A stretch of DNA of 64,000 nt from Roseococcus pinisoli (GTDB lineage Bacteria > Pseudomonadota > Alphaproteobacteria > Acetobacterales > Acetobacteraceae). Each line of letters begins with the position of its first letter. Position 1 is the stretch's first letter. Both the position numbers and the translations under genes were made by a program. The stretch spans positions 434,001-498,000 of the forward strand of contig NZ_JAHCDA010000004.1 of assembly GCF_018413645.1 (NCBI RefSeq). The letters are read 5' to 3'. Positions 26,312 through 34,245 of this stretch are shown here, one piece after another. A model generated the notes under the pieces. That model was not told the origin of the DNA, ran no database searches, and saw only the letters and a list, made by a program, of their open reading frames with translations.

Positions 26312-28141
26312 ATGAGCGAAAGCCTCCTCCCCTTCTACAACCGCGAGCTGGCGGCGCTGCGCCGCCTCGCGGGCGAATTCGCCGAGGCCTATCCCAAGGT
26401 CGCGGGCCGGCTGCGAATCACCTCCGACGGCACGGTCGACGACCCGCATGTGGACCGCCTGCTGGAAGGCGTGGCCTTCCTGGGCGGCCGCGTGCAGCAG
26501 CGCCTCGAGGACGAGCTGCCCGAGATCACGGATGCGCTGCTGGAACTGCTGTCGCCGCATCTCCTGGCGCCGGTGCCGAGCATGACCACGGTCCGCCTCC
26601 AGCCGAAGGCCGAGGCGCGCGGCCCCGCCATCGCCGCGCGTGGCACACCGCTGGAGACCGAGCCCGTGCGCGGCGAAGTCCTGCGCTACGTCACCTGCCA
26701 CGACGTCACGCTCTGGCCCGTCACCGTCGAGGCGGTGCGGCTGATGGGCCTGCCGCTGGCCGCGCCCGCCAATCCGCGCGCGCCGGGCGCTTCGGCCTGC
26801 CTGCGCATCACGCTGCGCACCCAGGTGCCGGACCTCAATTTCTCCGAGACGGGGCTCGACACGCTGCGCCTGCACCTGCGCGGCGCGCCCCAGGTCGCGG
26901 CCGGGCTGCACGAGCTGCTGGCCACCGCCTGCGTCGGCATCGCGCTGGCGGACGGGCCGGGCGATCCCTCGCCCACGCTCATCGGCCCCGAGAAGATCCG
27001 CCCCTTCGGCTTCGAGCGCGAGCAGGCCGCCCTGCCCTGGCCGCGCCGCGCCTTCGACGGCCACCGGCTGCTCACCGAGTACTTCGCCCATCCGGAGAAG
27101 TTCCTCTACCTGGAGATCGACGGGCTGGAGGCGCGCAGCCTGCTCCAGCAGAACAACAAGCTGGAGATCTTCCTCTACCTGAACCGCGCCGCGCCTGAGC
27201 TGGAGCGCACCGTCGGCAACGACACGCTGGCGCTGCATTGCACGCCGGCCGTGAACCTCTTCCCGCAGCGCTGCGAGCCCATCCCCATGGACGGCACGCA
27301 GTCGGACTGGCTGGTGATCCCCGACGCCCGGCGCCCGGCGGCGCTGGAGATCCAGAGCATCGACGAGGTGCGCGAAAGCCGGCCCGACGGCGCCCGCCGC
27401 GCCGTCCTGCCCTTCCAGCGCCTGGCGCGCGATGGCGCGCCCGAGGAAGACGCGGCGCCGATGCAATGGATCGCGATGCGCGGCCCCGCCCCCGCGCCGC
27501 TGACCGGGACCGAGACGCGCCTCATGCTGCGCGACGCCAATTTCGACCCCGACGCGCCGGCCGACGGCGTGCTCACCGTCAACGCCACCTGCTGCAATCG
27601 GGACCTGCCGGAGCTGCTTCCCTTCGGCGGCGGGCAGCCGCGGCTGCGCATCGCCGAGCCGACCTGCCCGGCCGCCGGGGCCGAATGCCTCTCCGCCCCC
27701 ACCTCGACGCTGCGGCCCAAGCTCGGGGAGCGCGGCGCCTGGCGGCTCGTCTCGCACCTCGCGCTCAACCATCTCGGCGTGATGGGCGGCGAGAGCGCGG
27801 CGGTGGCGCTGCGCGAGATGCTGCGCCTGCACGACCTGCGCGATACGCCCGAGACCCGCACCGCCATCGCGGCGCTGGTCGCGGTGAATTCCGGCCCCGG
27901 CGTGGCGCGCATTCCGGGCCAGCGCCCGGGCGTCTTCGTCCGCGGGCTCGACGTCTCCTTCACCTTCGAGGCGCAGGCCTGGAACTCGGGCGGCCTCTAC
28001 CTGCTCGGCTGCGTGCTGGAGCGGTTCCTGGCGCTGCAGGTCTCCGTGAACGGCTTCGTCCGCTCGCGGGCCTTCCTGCGCGGCCGCGCCACCCCCGTGG
28101 CCAGCTGGGCGCCGCGAAGCGGGACGCGCGTGCTGCTGTGA
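26312..28141 (+). CDS. tssF: T6SS baseplate protein TssF (ImpG)
   Basis: 609 residues with the TssF beginning LLPFYNRELAALRRLAGEFAEAYPKVAGRL and DDPHVDRLLEGVAFLGGRVQQRLEDELPEIT. Later motifs are FAHPEKFLYLEIDG and INFFPQ-like VNLFPQRCEPI, then RPGVFVRGLDVSFTF. TssF forms the baseplate wedge with TssG and TssE around VgrG. Its stop overlaps the tssG start (GTGA). No clear ribosome-binding site precedes it, because the upstream repeat occupies that position. Confidence 0.95.
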   Translation: MSESLLPFYNRELAALRRLAGEFAEAYPKVAGRLRITSDGTVDDPHVDRLLEGVAFLGGRVQQRLEDELPEITDALLELLSPHLLAPVPSMTTVRLQPKAEARGPAIAARGTPLETEPVRGEVLRYVTCHDVTLWPVTVEAVRLMGLPLAAPANPRAPGASACLRITLRTQVPDLNFSETGLDTLRLHLRGAPQVAAGLHELLATACVGIALADGPGDPSPTLIGPEKIRPFGFEREQAALPWPRRAFDGHRLLTEYFAHPEKFLYLEIDGLEARSLLQQNNKLEIFLYLNRAAPELERTVGNDTLALHCTPAVNLFPQRCEPIPMDGTQSDWLVIPDARRPAALEIQSIDEVRESRPDGARRAVLPFQRLARDGAPEEDAAPMQWIAMRGPAPAPLTGTETRLMLRDANFDPDAPADGVLTVNATCCNRDLPELLPFGGGQPRLRIAEPTCPAAGAECLSAPTSTLRPKLGERGAWRLVSHLALNHLGVMGGESAAVALREMLRLHDLRDTPETRTAIAALVAVNSGPGVARIPGQRPGVFVRGLDVSFTFEAQAWNSGGLYLLGCVLERFLALQVSVNGFVRSRAFLRGRATPVASWAPRSGTRVLL

Positions 28142-29325
28142 GCGCCGAGGAGGAGGATCCGGAAGCCACCATGGTGGTGCGGCGCGCACCTGTGCCGCCG
28201 CCCGTGGTGGCGACGCCGGCTCCGCCCGCCGAGCCGGCGGAACCGGGCGAACCAGCCTTTCTCGCGCCGGCCGAGCCTGAGGAGGAGGCCCCGGCCGTCG
28301 TCGTCATCGCCCCGCCCGTGACGGAAATCCTCGAGCAGCCGGCCGAACCCCTCGCCGTGCCGCCGGGGCCACAAGCGCCGAGCCCGATGGCCACGCTGAT
28401 GGCGCATCCCGATCGCTTCGACCTCGACCAGGCGGCCTATGTCATCGCCCGCGGCCGCGATCCCGTGGAGCTTCCCTTCGCCAGCGTCTCGCGCCTCGGC
28501 CTGCCCCTCTCCGAGGTGACGGCGGCCGATGAGGAGACGAGCGGCCTCACCTCCCCGCTTTTCGGGTTGATCGGCCCCGGCGGCACCCTGCCCCGGCACT
28601 ACACCGCGACGGTGGGCGCCGAGAGCCGGCGGCGGAACGCGACGCTCCGGCCGCGCAGCCCCGCGCTCCATGCCTTCCTCGACATGCTGGCCCGCCGCTT
28701 CACGGGCATGTGGGTCAGGGCCGGCGCGAAGTACCGGCCCACGCGGGATTCCGGCCCCACCCGCCGCGCGCTCGATGCGGCGGTCGGCATGGGCACGCCG
28801 GGACTGTCGGGCCGCCTCGCCGTGCCGGCGGAAAGCCTGCGCTACCATGCGGGCCATCTGGCCGCCCGCACCCGCAGCGCCGAGCGGCTGCGCGCCATGC
28901 TCGCCGAGGAGGCGGGGGCCGAGGTGGAAATCGTGGAATTCGCCGGCGGCTGGCTGCGCCTTCCGCCCACCGAGCAGTCGCGGATGGGCCAGGCGCATGG
29001 GCGCCTGGGCGTGGATGCCGCCATCGGCGCGCAGGTCTGGGATCCGCAGGCGCGCTTCATCATCCGGCTCGGCCCGCTCGACGCCGAATCCTTCGCGCGG
29101 CTGTTGCCGGGCCAGCCGCTCTTCGAGCAGATCTGCGGGCTGACGCGGCTCTTCGTCGGCCCCGAGCAGGATTTCGTGCTGAACCCGATCCTGGCCGCCG
29201 ACGCGGTCCCGGTCACGCGCCTGGGCGAGGGCGGCGGCCGGCTCGGCCTGACCTCCTGGATGGGGGCGTCGCGGCGCCGGCACACGCCCGCGGGCGATGC
29301 CTATCTCCGGCCGAGCGGCGCGTGA
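28138..29325 (+). CDS. tssG: T6SS baseplate protein TssG (ImpH)
   Basis: 395 residues from GTG 28138, which overlaps the tssF stop; an internal ATG at 28171 is an alternative. The conserved TssG part begins near residue 82 (MATLMAHPDRFDLDQAAYVIARGRD) and includes SPLFGLIGPGGTLPRHYT and GQPLFEQICGLTRLFVGPEQDFVLNP. The first ~80 residues are a Pro/Glu/Ala-rich extension not usual in the family. With TssF and TssE it builds the baseplate wedge. Low complexity in the extension makes a downstream start conceivable, but the frame is coding-like up to the overlap. Confidence 0.92.
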   Translation: MSAEEEDPEATMVVRRAPVPPPVVATPAPPAEPAEPGEPAFLAPAEPEEEAPAVVVIAPPVTEILEQPAEPLAVPPGPQAPSPMATLMAHPDRFDLDQAAYVIARGRDPVELPFASVSRLGLPLSEVTAADEETSGLTSPLFGLIGPGGTLPRHYTATVGAESRRRNATLRPRSPALHAFLDMLARRFTGMWVRAGAKYRPTRDSGPTRRALDAAVGMGTPGLSGRLAVPAESLRYHAGHLAARTRSAERLRAMLAEEAGAEVEIVEFAGGWLRLPPTEQSRMGQAHGRLGVDAAIGAQVWDPQARFIIRLGPLDAESFARLLPGQPLFEQICGLTRLFVGPEQDFVLNPILAADAVPVTRLGEGGGRLGLTSWMGASRRRHTPAGDAYLRPSGA

Positions 29326-29327
29326 CG

Positions 29328-29387
29328 ATGCCTGCCCGCCCCTTCATTTCGTTCGCGGTCACGCCGGTCGCGGCCCTCACTTCCTAA
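29328..29387 (+). CDS. Possible 19-residue leader peptide before the methyltransferases
   Basis: A short ATG frame (MPARPFISFAVTPVAALTS) fills the 72-base gap between tssG and the first methyltransferase. Its TAA is part of the TAAGGA that serves as the next gene's ribosome-binding site. It may be a chance frame; translational coupling is the only plausible role. Confidence 0.2.
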   Translation: MPARPFISFAVTPVAALTS

Positions 29388-29397
29388 GGATACCGCA

Positions 29398-30885
29398 ATG
29401 ACCTCCTGGTCCCATGGCTATGTCGCGGACAGTCCCTACACCTTCTCCTACCAGGCCGCGCAGGCGCCGGGGAATCTGGCGCTGATCTGCGCGATGATGG
29501 GGGTGGACTGGCAGCCGACGGCGCATATGAACGTGGCCGATATCGGCTGCGGGCGGGGCTACACGGTCAATACACTGGCGGCGGCCAATCCCGGCTGGAA
29601 CGTCTTCGGCCTCGACTACAACCCGGCCCATATCGCCGAGGCCGCCTCGGTGGCCGAGCGTGCGCAGATCAACAACGCGACCTTCGTCGAGGCCGACCTC
29701 GCCGAGATGACCGATGCGGAGATCGACCAGCTGCCGGAGCTGGACCTGGTCAGCCTGCACGGCGTCTGGACCTGGGTGGCCGACCCTGTGCGCGCGGGCA
29801 TCGTGCGGCTGCTCTCCCGCCGGCTGAAGCCCGGCGGCCTCTGCTACATCGGCTACAACGCCCTGCCCGGCTTCGGCGGCGACATGGCGCTGCAGCGGCT
29901 GTTCCGCCACCTGACCGCGCTGCATCCCGTGGGCTCCTCACCGGAGAAGGCGCGCGCGGCGGTGCCCATGATCCGCGCCTTGCACGCGACCAAGCCCGCC
30001 AACCTGCCGCCCACCAACATGCTGAAGCGCATCGCCGAGGACGAGACGGAGCTCGACGCCTCCTACCTCGCGCACGAGTTCCTGACCGCCCATTGGCGCC
30101 CGGTCTTCTTCGAGGATCTCTGCGCCGACCTCGCCCCCGCCAAGCTCGACCATGTGGGCAGCGCCGGCTTCCACGAGAACGTGGCCGACCTGCTTTTCTC
30201 GCCCGAGCAGCGGGAGATCTACGAGGCCCTGCCCATGGGGACGCCGCGGGAATTCCTGAAGGACCTCGTGCTGCAGCGCCCCTTCCGCCGCGACATCTTC
30301 ATCCGCGGCCTGCGCCGCACCGACCCCGTCCCCGCCTTGGACCGGCTCGTCTTCGGCATCTCCAAGACCCTGCCCGACAAGAGCCCCAACATCGCCGTCC
30401 CCGTCGGCTCGGCGGAGATCGGTCCGGAACTGTGGGAGCCCATCGTCGCCGCGCTGCGCGAGGGGCCGCAGAGCCTGGGCCAGCTGAGGACGCTCACGCC
30501 CGGCCGCAACCCCAATGCCGCCGAGCTGCTGACCGTGCTGGCGGGCGCCGGCTGCGTCCTGCCCATGCTGCGGGATGTCGGCCCGAGCGAGGCGACGCGA
30601 AACTTCAACCGTACCGTCGCCGAGACCTACTGGCGCGAAGGGCGGCGCGGGGGGCAGTATGCCATGGCATCGCCCGTCCTCGCGGCGGGGATTCCCTGTT
30701 CCTGGATGGAGCTCGCCGTCGCCGTCCAGCTGGGCGACGCCGGCGGCGAGACGCCCGACCCGGAGACGATTGCGAGACGTATTCTCCCCGATATCTCCGG
30801 GGACGCGCTGGAGGGCGCCAAGGACATGGTTTCGGAACTGCTTCGCGAGCGCCCGGACGTGTGGCGCCGCTTCGGCATCATCTGA
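29398..30885 (+). CDS. SAM methyltransferase with regulatory domain (copy 1)
   Basis: 495 residues. Residues about 40-150 are a class I Rossmann methyltransferase, with motif I VADIGCGRGYTVNTLAAANP (Asp48), then GLDYN and VSLHGVWTWV. The remainder fits the 'methyltransferase regulatory domain' architecture (LAHEFLTAHWRPVFFEDLCADLAPAKL). From memory this pairing occurs in the rickettsial protein-lysine methyltransferases that modify outer-membrane protein OmpB. It has a good AAGGA site and follows tssG by 72 bases on the same strand. The substrate is unknown; a T6SS or envelope protein is plausible by context only. Confidence 0.85.
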   Translation: MTSWSHGYVADSPYTFSYQAAQAPGNLALICAMMGVDWQPTAHMNVADIGCGRGYTVNTLAAANPGWNVFGLDYNPAHIAEAASVAERAQINNATFVEADLAEMTDAEIDQLPELDLVSLHGVWTWVADPVRAGIVRLLSRRLKPGGLCYIGYNALPGFGGDMALQRLFRHLTALHPVGSSPEKARAAVPMIRALHATKPANLPPTNMLKRIAEDETELDASYLAHEFLTAHWRPVFFEDLCADLAPAKLDHVGSAGFHENVADLLFSPEQREIYEALPMGTPREFLKDLVLQRPFRRDIFIRGLRRTDPVPALDRLVFGISKTLPDKSPNIAVPVGSAEIGPELWEPIVAALREGPQSLGQLRTLTPGRNPNAAELLTVLAGAGCVLPMLRDVGPSEATRNFNRTVAETYWREGRRGGQYAMASPVLAAGIPCSWMELAVAVQLGDAGGETPDPETIARRILPDISGDALEGAKDMVSELLRERPDVWRRFGII

Positions 30886-30887
30886 CG

Positions 30888-32366
30888 ATGGCGGACTGGT
30901 CCCACGGCTACGTCGCCGGAAGCACCTACGGCATCGCCTGGCAATCGGCGCAGACGCCGGCCCACATGGCCATGGTCTGCGCCGCCGCGGGCGTCGAATG
31001 GCGGCCGCGCTCGAGCATGACGGTGGCCGATATCGGCTGCGGCCGCGGCTATGCGGTCAACACCCTGGCCGCCGCCAATCCCGACTGGACGGTGATCGGG
31101 CTGGACCACAGCCCCGTCCATATCGCCGAGGGAACGCAGACGGCAGCCCGGGCCGGGCTGAGCAACGCGCTGTTCCTGGAAACCGACCTCGCCGCGCTGG
31201 ACGAGGCCGCGCTCGACCGCATCCCGCTGCTCGACGTCGCCATGGTCCATGGCGTCTGGTCCTGGGTGTCGGACGAGGTGCGGGAGGGGATCGTCCGCAT
31301 CCTGGCGCGGCGGCTGAAGCCGGGCGGCGTGGCCTATCTCGGCTACAACGCACTGCCGGCGGCGGGCGCCGATCTCGGCCTGCAGCGCCTGCTCCGCCAC
31401 CTCGCCGGACCGGTGGGCACCCGGCCGGGCGAGGCCGAGGCCGCGGCCGCCCTGGCGGTGGAGCGGCTGCGCGGCATGGCGGAGCATCTGCCCCTGCGGC
31501 AGACGCCGATGCTCAAGCGCCTGCTGGCCGATCCGCCGGTCCTGGAAGCCGCCTTCGTCGCGCACGAATTCCTCACCTCCCATTGGCGCCCGGTCTTCTT
31601 CGAGGATCTCTGCGCCGCCCTGGGTCCGGCCAAGCTCGACTTCGTGGGCAGCACCAACCTCTTCGAGGCGGTGCCCAGCCTGGTCTGCGACGGCGCCCAG
31701 CTCGAGGTGATGGCGAAGCTGCCCGAAGGCGCGCCGCGCGAGTTCCTGAAGGACCTCAGCCTGCCGCGCACCTTCCGGGCCGACGTCTTCATCCGCGGCG
31801 GGCACCGGGCCGATCCGCGGACACTGGAATCCCTCCTCCTCGCCGCCGCTGCGCCCCTGCCGGAGGAAAGCCCCGTCCTGGAGACCGGCACCGGCCGCGC
31901 CGCGATGCCCCAGCCCGCCTGGGAAGCCATCGCCGCCGCGTTGGCGACGGGCCCGCAGCCCCTGGGCGCGCTATGCGCGCTGCCCGAGAGGGCGCTGCAC
32001 CCGCTGGAGGCGCTCGCCCTTCTCACGGGCACCGGGATGGTTCTGCCCGTCTATCGCCCGCCCGAGCGCGCGCCGGCGGCCTCGCGCTTCAACATCGCCG
32101 CCGCCGCGATCCACGCGCCGAACGGCGAGGGCACCGGGCATTTCGCCCTGGCCTCGCCCGTCGCGGCCGGCGGGCTGCCGGCCACCGCGCTCGACCTCGC
32201 GCTCGTAGCGGCCCTCCTGCAGGGGGCCGACCCCGAGGATCCGCTGGCCCTGGCGCAGCGCCTGCAGCCCGATCTCAGTCCCGAAGGCCAGCAGCGCGCG
32301 GCCGAGATCATCGCGGACCGGTGGGAGGAGCGCATCCCCTTCTGGCGGAGCTTCGGCGTGCTGTGA
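30888..32366 (+). CDS. SAM methyltransferase with regulatory domain (copy 2)
   Basis: 492 residues, a clear paralogue of the preceding protein. The N-termini (MADWSHGYVAGSTY versus MTSWSHGYVADSPY) align, as do the SAM site VADIGCGRGYAVNTL with Asp48 and the stretch LTSHWRPVFFEDLCAALGPAKL. The start lies two bases after the stop of copy 1, so the two are probably translated together and might form a heterodimer. The C-terminal third differs more, which suggests diverged partners or substrates. An ompA-type gene follows 140 bases downstream. Confidence 0.85.
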   Translation: MADWSHGYVAGSTYGIAWQSAQTPAHMAMVCAAAGVEWRPRSSMTVADIGCGRGYAVNTLAAANPDWTVIGLDHSPVHIAEGTQTAARAGLSNALFLETDLAALDEAALDRIPLLDVAMVHGVWSWVSDEVREGIVRILARRLKPGGVAYLGYNALPAAGADLGLQRLLRHLAGPVGTRPGEAEAAAALAVERLRGMAEHLPLRQTPMLKRLLADPPVLEAAFVAHEFLTSHWRPVFFEDLCAALGPAKLDFVGSTNLFEAVPSLVCDGAQLEVMAKLPEGAPREFLKDLSLPRTFRADVFIRGGHRADPRTLESLLLAAAAPLPEESPVLETGTGRAAMPQPAWEAIAAALATGPQPLGALCALPERALHPLEALALLTGTGMVLPVYRPPERAPAASRFNIAAAAIHAPNGEGTGHFALASPVAAGGLPATALDLALVAALLQGADPEDPLALAQRLQPDLSPEGQQRAAEIIADRWEERIPFWRSFGVL

Positions 32367-32441
32367 TCCGGCCAATCGCCGCGCCGATCGACGCGGCGGA
32401 TGCGACAATTCTTTGCATGACAACAGCGCGGGGGGCTGGTT

Positions 32442-32466
32442 CCCTGAAGGCCACTCCCGTTCAGGG
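32442..32466. other. Inverted repeat upstream of the ompA-like gene
   Basis: CCCTGAA at 32442-32448 and TTCAGGG at 32460-32466 are perfect arms around 11 bases, 40 bases before the start. It could be an operator or an mRNA hairpin ending the methyltransferase transcript. Confidence 0.4.
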
Positions 32467-32506
32467 CTGTACTGCCCCGCGGCCGCACACCCAGGAGACG
32501 CACACC

Positions 32507-33172
32507 ATGTCACGAGCCTTCCTCTTCGCCACTGCCGCGCTGATCGGCGCGAGCGCGTTGCCCTTCGCCGCCCCCGCTTTCGCCCAGAACGACCCCGCCG
32601 CGCGCCAGCTCATCGAGCGCCTGCGTCCCTCCGAGAATCAGACGCGCGGCATCCGCATGCCGGGCAGCGATGCCGGCACGGTCACGACCCCGGCGGCCGC
32701 GCCCAGCAACGCGCCGACGCTGACCCCGGCCTCGCCGCCCACGGGCGGCATGACCAGCCCGCGGCCCAGCGGCGAAGGACGCCGCCCCCCGCCGCAGCCG
32801 CAGACCACCGCGCCCGCCGGCGTCGCCGCCGTCTCCATCACGGTGAACTTCGCCACCGGCTCGGCCACGCTGACGCCGCAGGCCATGTCGTCCCTCACCT
32901 CGCTCGGCCGGGCGCTCAGCTCGCCGGAGCTGGCGCCCTTCCGCTTCCGCATCGAGGGCCACACCGACACGGCCGGCGATGCCGACCTGAACATGGCGCT
33001 GTCCCAGCGGCGGGCGGAGGCAGTCGCCAGCTTCCTGCACACCCGCTTCAACGTCGCGGCCGATCGCCTCGTGCCCGTCGGCATGGGCGAGAGCCAGCTC
33101 CTGGTGCCCACGCCCGATAACGTCCCCGAGGCGCGGAACCGTCGCGTCCAGGTCGTGAACGTCGGCGGCTGA
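32507..33172 (+). CDS. Secreted OmpA-family peptidoglycan-binding protein
   Basis: 221 residues. A Sec signal peptide (about residues 1-26, ending APAFAQ) is followed by a Pro/Thr-rich linker. An OmpA-like domain then covers about 105-220 (VNFATGSATLTPQAM, FRIEGHTDTAGDADLNMALSQRRAEAV, NRRVQVVNV). The NxxLSxxRA-type peptidoglycan-binding helix is present. It lacks a lipobox, so it is probably periplasmic or loosely envelope-associated. AGGAGA precedes the ATG. With the OmpA domain of TssL it gives this locus two peptidoglycan anchors, comparable to TagL-type helpers. Confidence 0.85.
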   Translation: MSRAFLFATAALIGASALPFAAPAFAQNDPAARQLIERLRPSENQTRGIRMPGSDAGTVTTPAAAPSNAPTLTPASPPTGGMTSPRPSGEGRRPPPQPQTTAPAGVAAVSITVNFATGSATLTPQAMSSLTSLGRALSSPELAPFRFRIEGHTDTAGDADLNMALSQRRAEAVASFLHTRFNVAADRLVPVGMGESQLLVPTPDNVPEARNRRVQVVNVGG

Positions 33173-33180
33173 GCCGCGCC

Positions 33181-33205
33181 GGCGGCGTCCCCTCCGGGCG
33201 CCGCC
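33181..33205 (+). terminator. Hairpin after the ompA-like gene
   Basis: GGCGGCG at 33181-33187 and CGCCGCC at 33199-33205 pair perfectly 9 bases after the stop. No T-run follows. Confidence 0.4.
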
Positions 33206-33233
33206 ACCTCTCATCCGGCGCGAGGAAGCGGAC

Positions 33234-34223
33234 ATGCAAGAAGACGACACTGTCCGTTTGCCGCGGTCGGAGGCGCGCGGCCGTGAGGCCATCGCCGCTC
33301 CCGCTGCTTCCCCCGCTCCGACCAGGCGCTCCTTGGGCCTCTGGGCGGCGGGCGCCCTGGGGCTCCTCGCCGCGGGCGGCGGCGCCATCTGGTGGTGGAG
33401 TGGCCGCCCCCCTCCCCCTCCCCCTCCCCCCGAACCGCCGCCGGCCCGCCGGCCGGCACCGCCCGCCCCCCCGCCCGAAGGGCCGGATATCCTCGACACC
33501 GCCGGGATCATGGCGCATCGGGCGACGGAGCCTACCGCCCTGCGATGGGCGTCGAACCCGCTGGTCTGGGTGCTCGACTTCCCCAACCTCGAGCTGCAAG
33601 GCCGCGCCATGAACCGCGCCGCCGCCCTGATCGAGAAGGCCCGGACCCCGCGCGACCGCGTGCTGGCCGACGAGGCGCTGGCCGGGGCCATCCTGGCCGA
33701 TGGACGCACAAGCGCGACCTGGTATTTCGGCCACAACTACCGCGCCTCGGACCTCGCCCGGTTCTTCGAATGGGCGGAGCGGGACGGCGTGCCGCTCAAT
33801 CCCCTCGAGCTCTGGGTGCGGGAGAAGGTGGAGCTGGCCAGGCGGGTCGACCGCTCGCGCGATGCGGCCTTCCTCACCATCCCGGCGCTGGGCCCGAATG
33901 TCGACGAGACGATGCGCGCCGCCATCCTGCGGCACGAGCTGGGCCACGGGCAGTTCTTCACCCTGCCCTTCTTCGGCGCGCATGTAATGCGGGTCTGGGA
34001 AAGCGGCTTCAGCGAGACGGAGCGGAGCGAGTTCCGCCGCTTCCTCGCCTCCGAGGGCTACGACACGCAGCAGCCGGAGGTGATGGCCAACGAAGCCATG
34101 GCCTATCTGCTCTACACGCCCGACCGGCGCTTCTTCGATCCGGCGCGCGACCTCGGCTGGTCCGACGAGCAGGCGGAGCGGCTTCGCGCGATGCTGCGCA
34201 GCGGGGCGCCCGAAGATCCGTGA
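33234..34223 (+). CDS. Membrane-anchored putative zinc metallopeptidase (HELGH)
   Basis: 329 residues, family not recognised. A cytoplasmic N-terminus of about 30 residues and one transmembrane helix (LGLWAAGALGLLAAGGGAIWWW) are followed by a long Pro linker and a soluble domain of about 245 residues, presumably periplasmic. That domain has an HExxH zinc motif, ILRHELGHGQFF (His234, Glu235, His238). A later NEAMAYLLY with Glu287 is a candidate third ligand, as in gluzincins. Many such motifs are real peptidases, but activity is inferred. It lies between the OmpA protein and ppkA, so envelope remodelling for T6SS assembly or processing of an exported protein is a reasonable guess. Confidence 0.7.
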   Translation: MQEDDTVRLPRSEARGREAIAAPAASPAPTRRSLGLWAAGALGLLAAGGGAIWWWSGRPPPPPPPPEPPPARRPAPPAPPPEGPDILDTAGIMAHRATEPTALRWASNPLVWVLDFPNLELQGRAMNRAAALIEKARTPRDRVLADEALAGAILADGRTSATWYFGHNYRASDLARFFEWAERDGVPLNPLELWVREKVELARRVDRSRDAAFLTIPALGPNVDETMRAAILRHELGHGQFFTLPFFGAHVMRVWESGFSETERSEFRRFLASEGYDTQQPEVMANEAMAYLLYTPDRRFFDPARDLGWSDEQAERLRAMLRSGAPEDP

Positions 34224-34226
34224 TTC

Positions 34227-34245
34227 GGCGCGCGCTCAGCGCGCC
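34227..34245. terminator. Hairpin at the metallopeptidase/ppkA convergence
   Basis: GGCGCGC-GCTCA-GCGCGCC is a perfect 7-bp stem. The ppkA stop codon (TCA on the plus strand, 34236-34238) lies in the loop. Confidence 0.5.
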
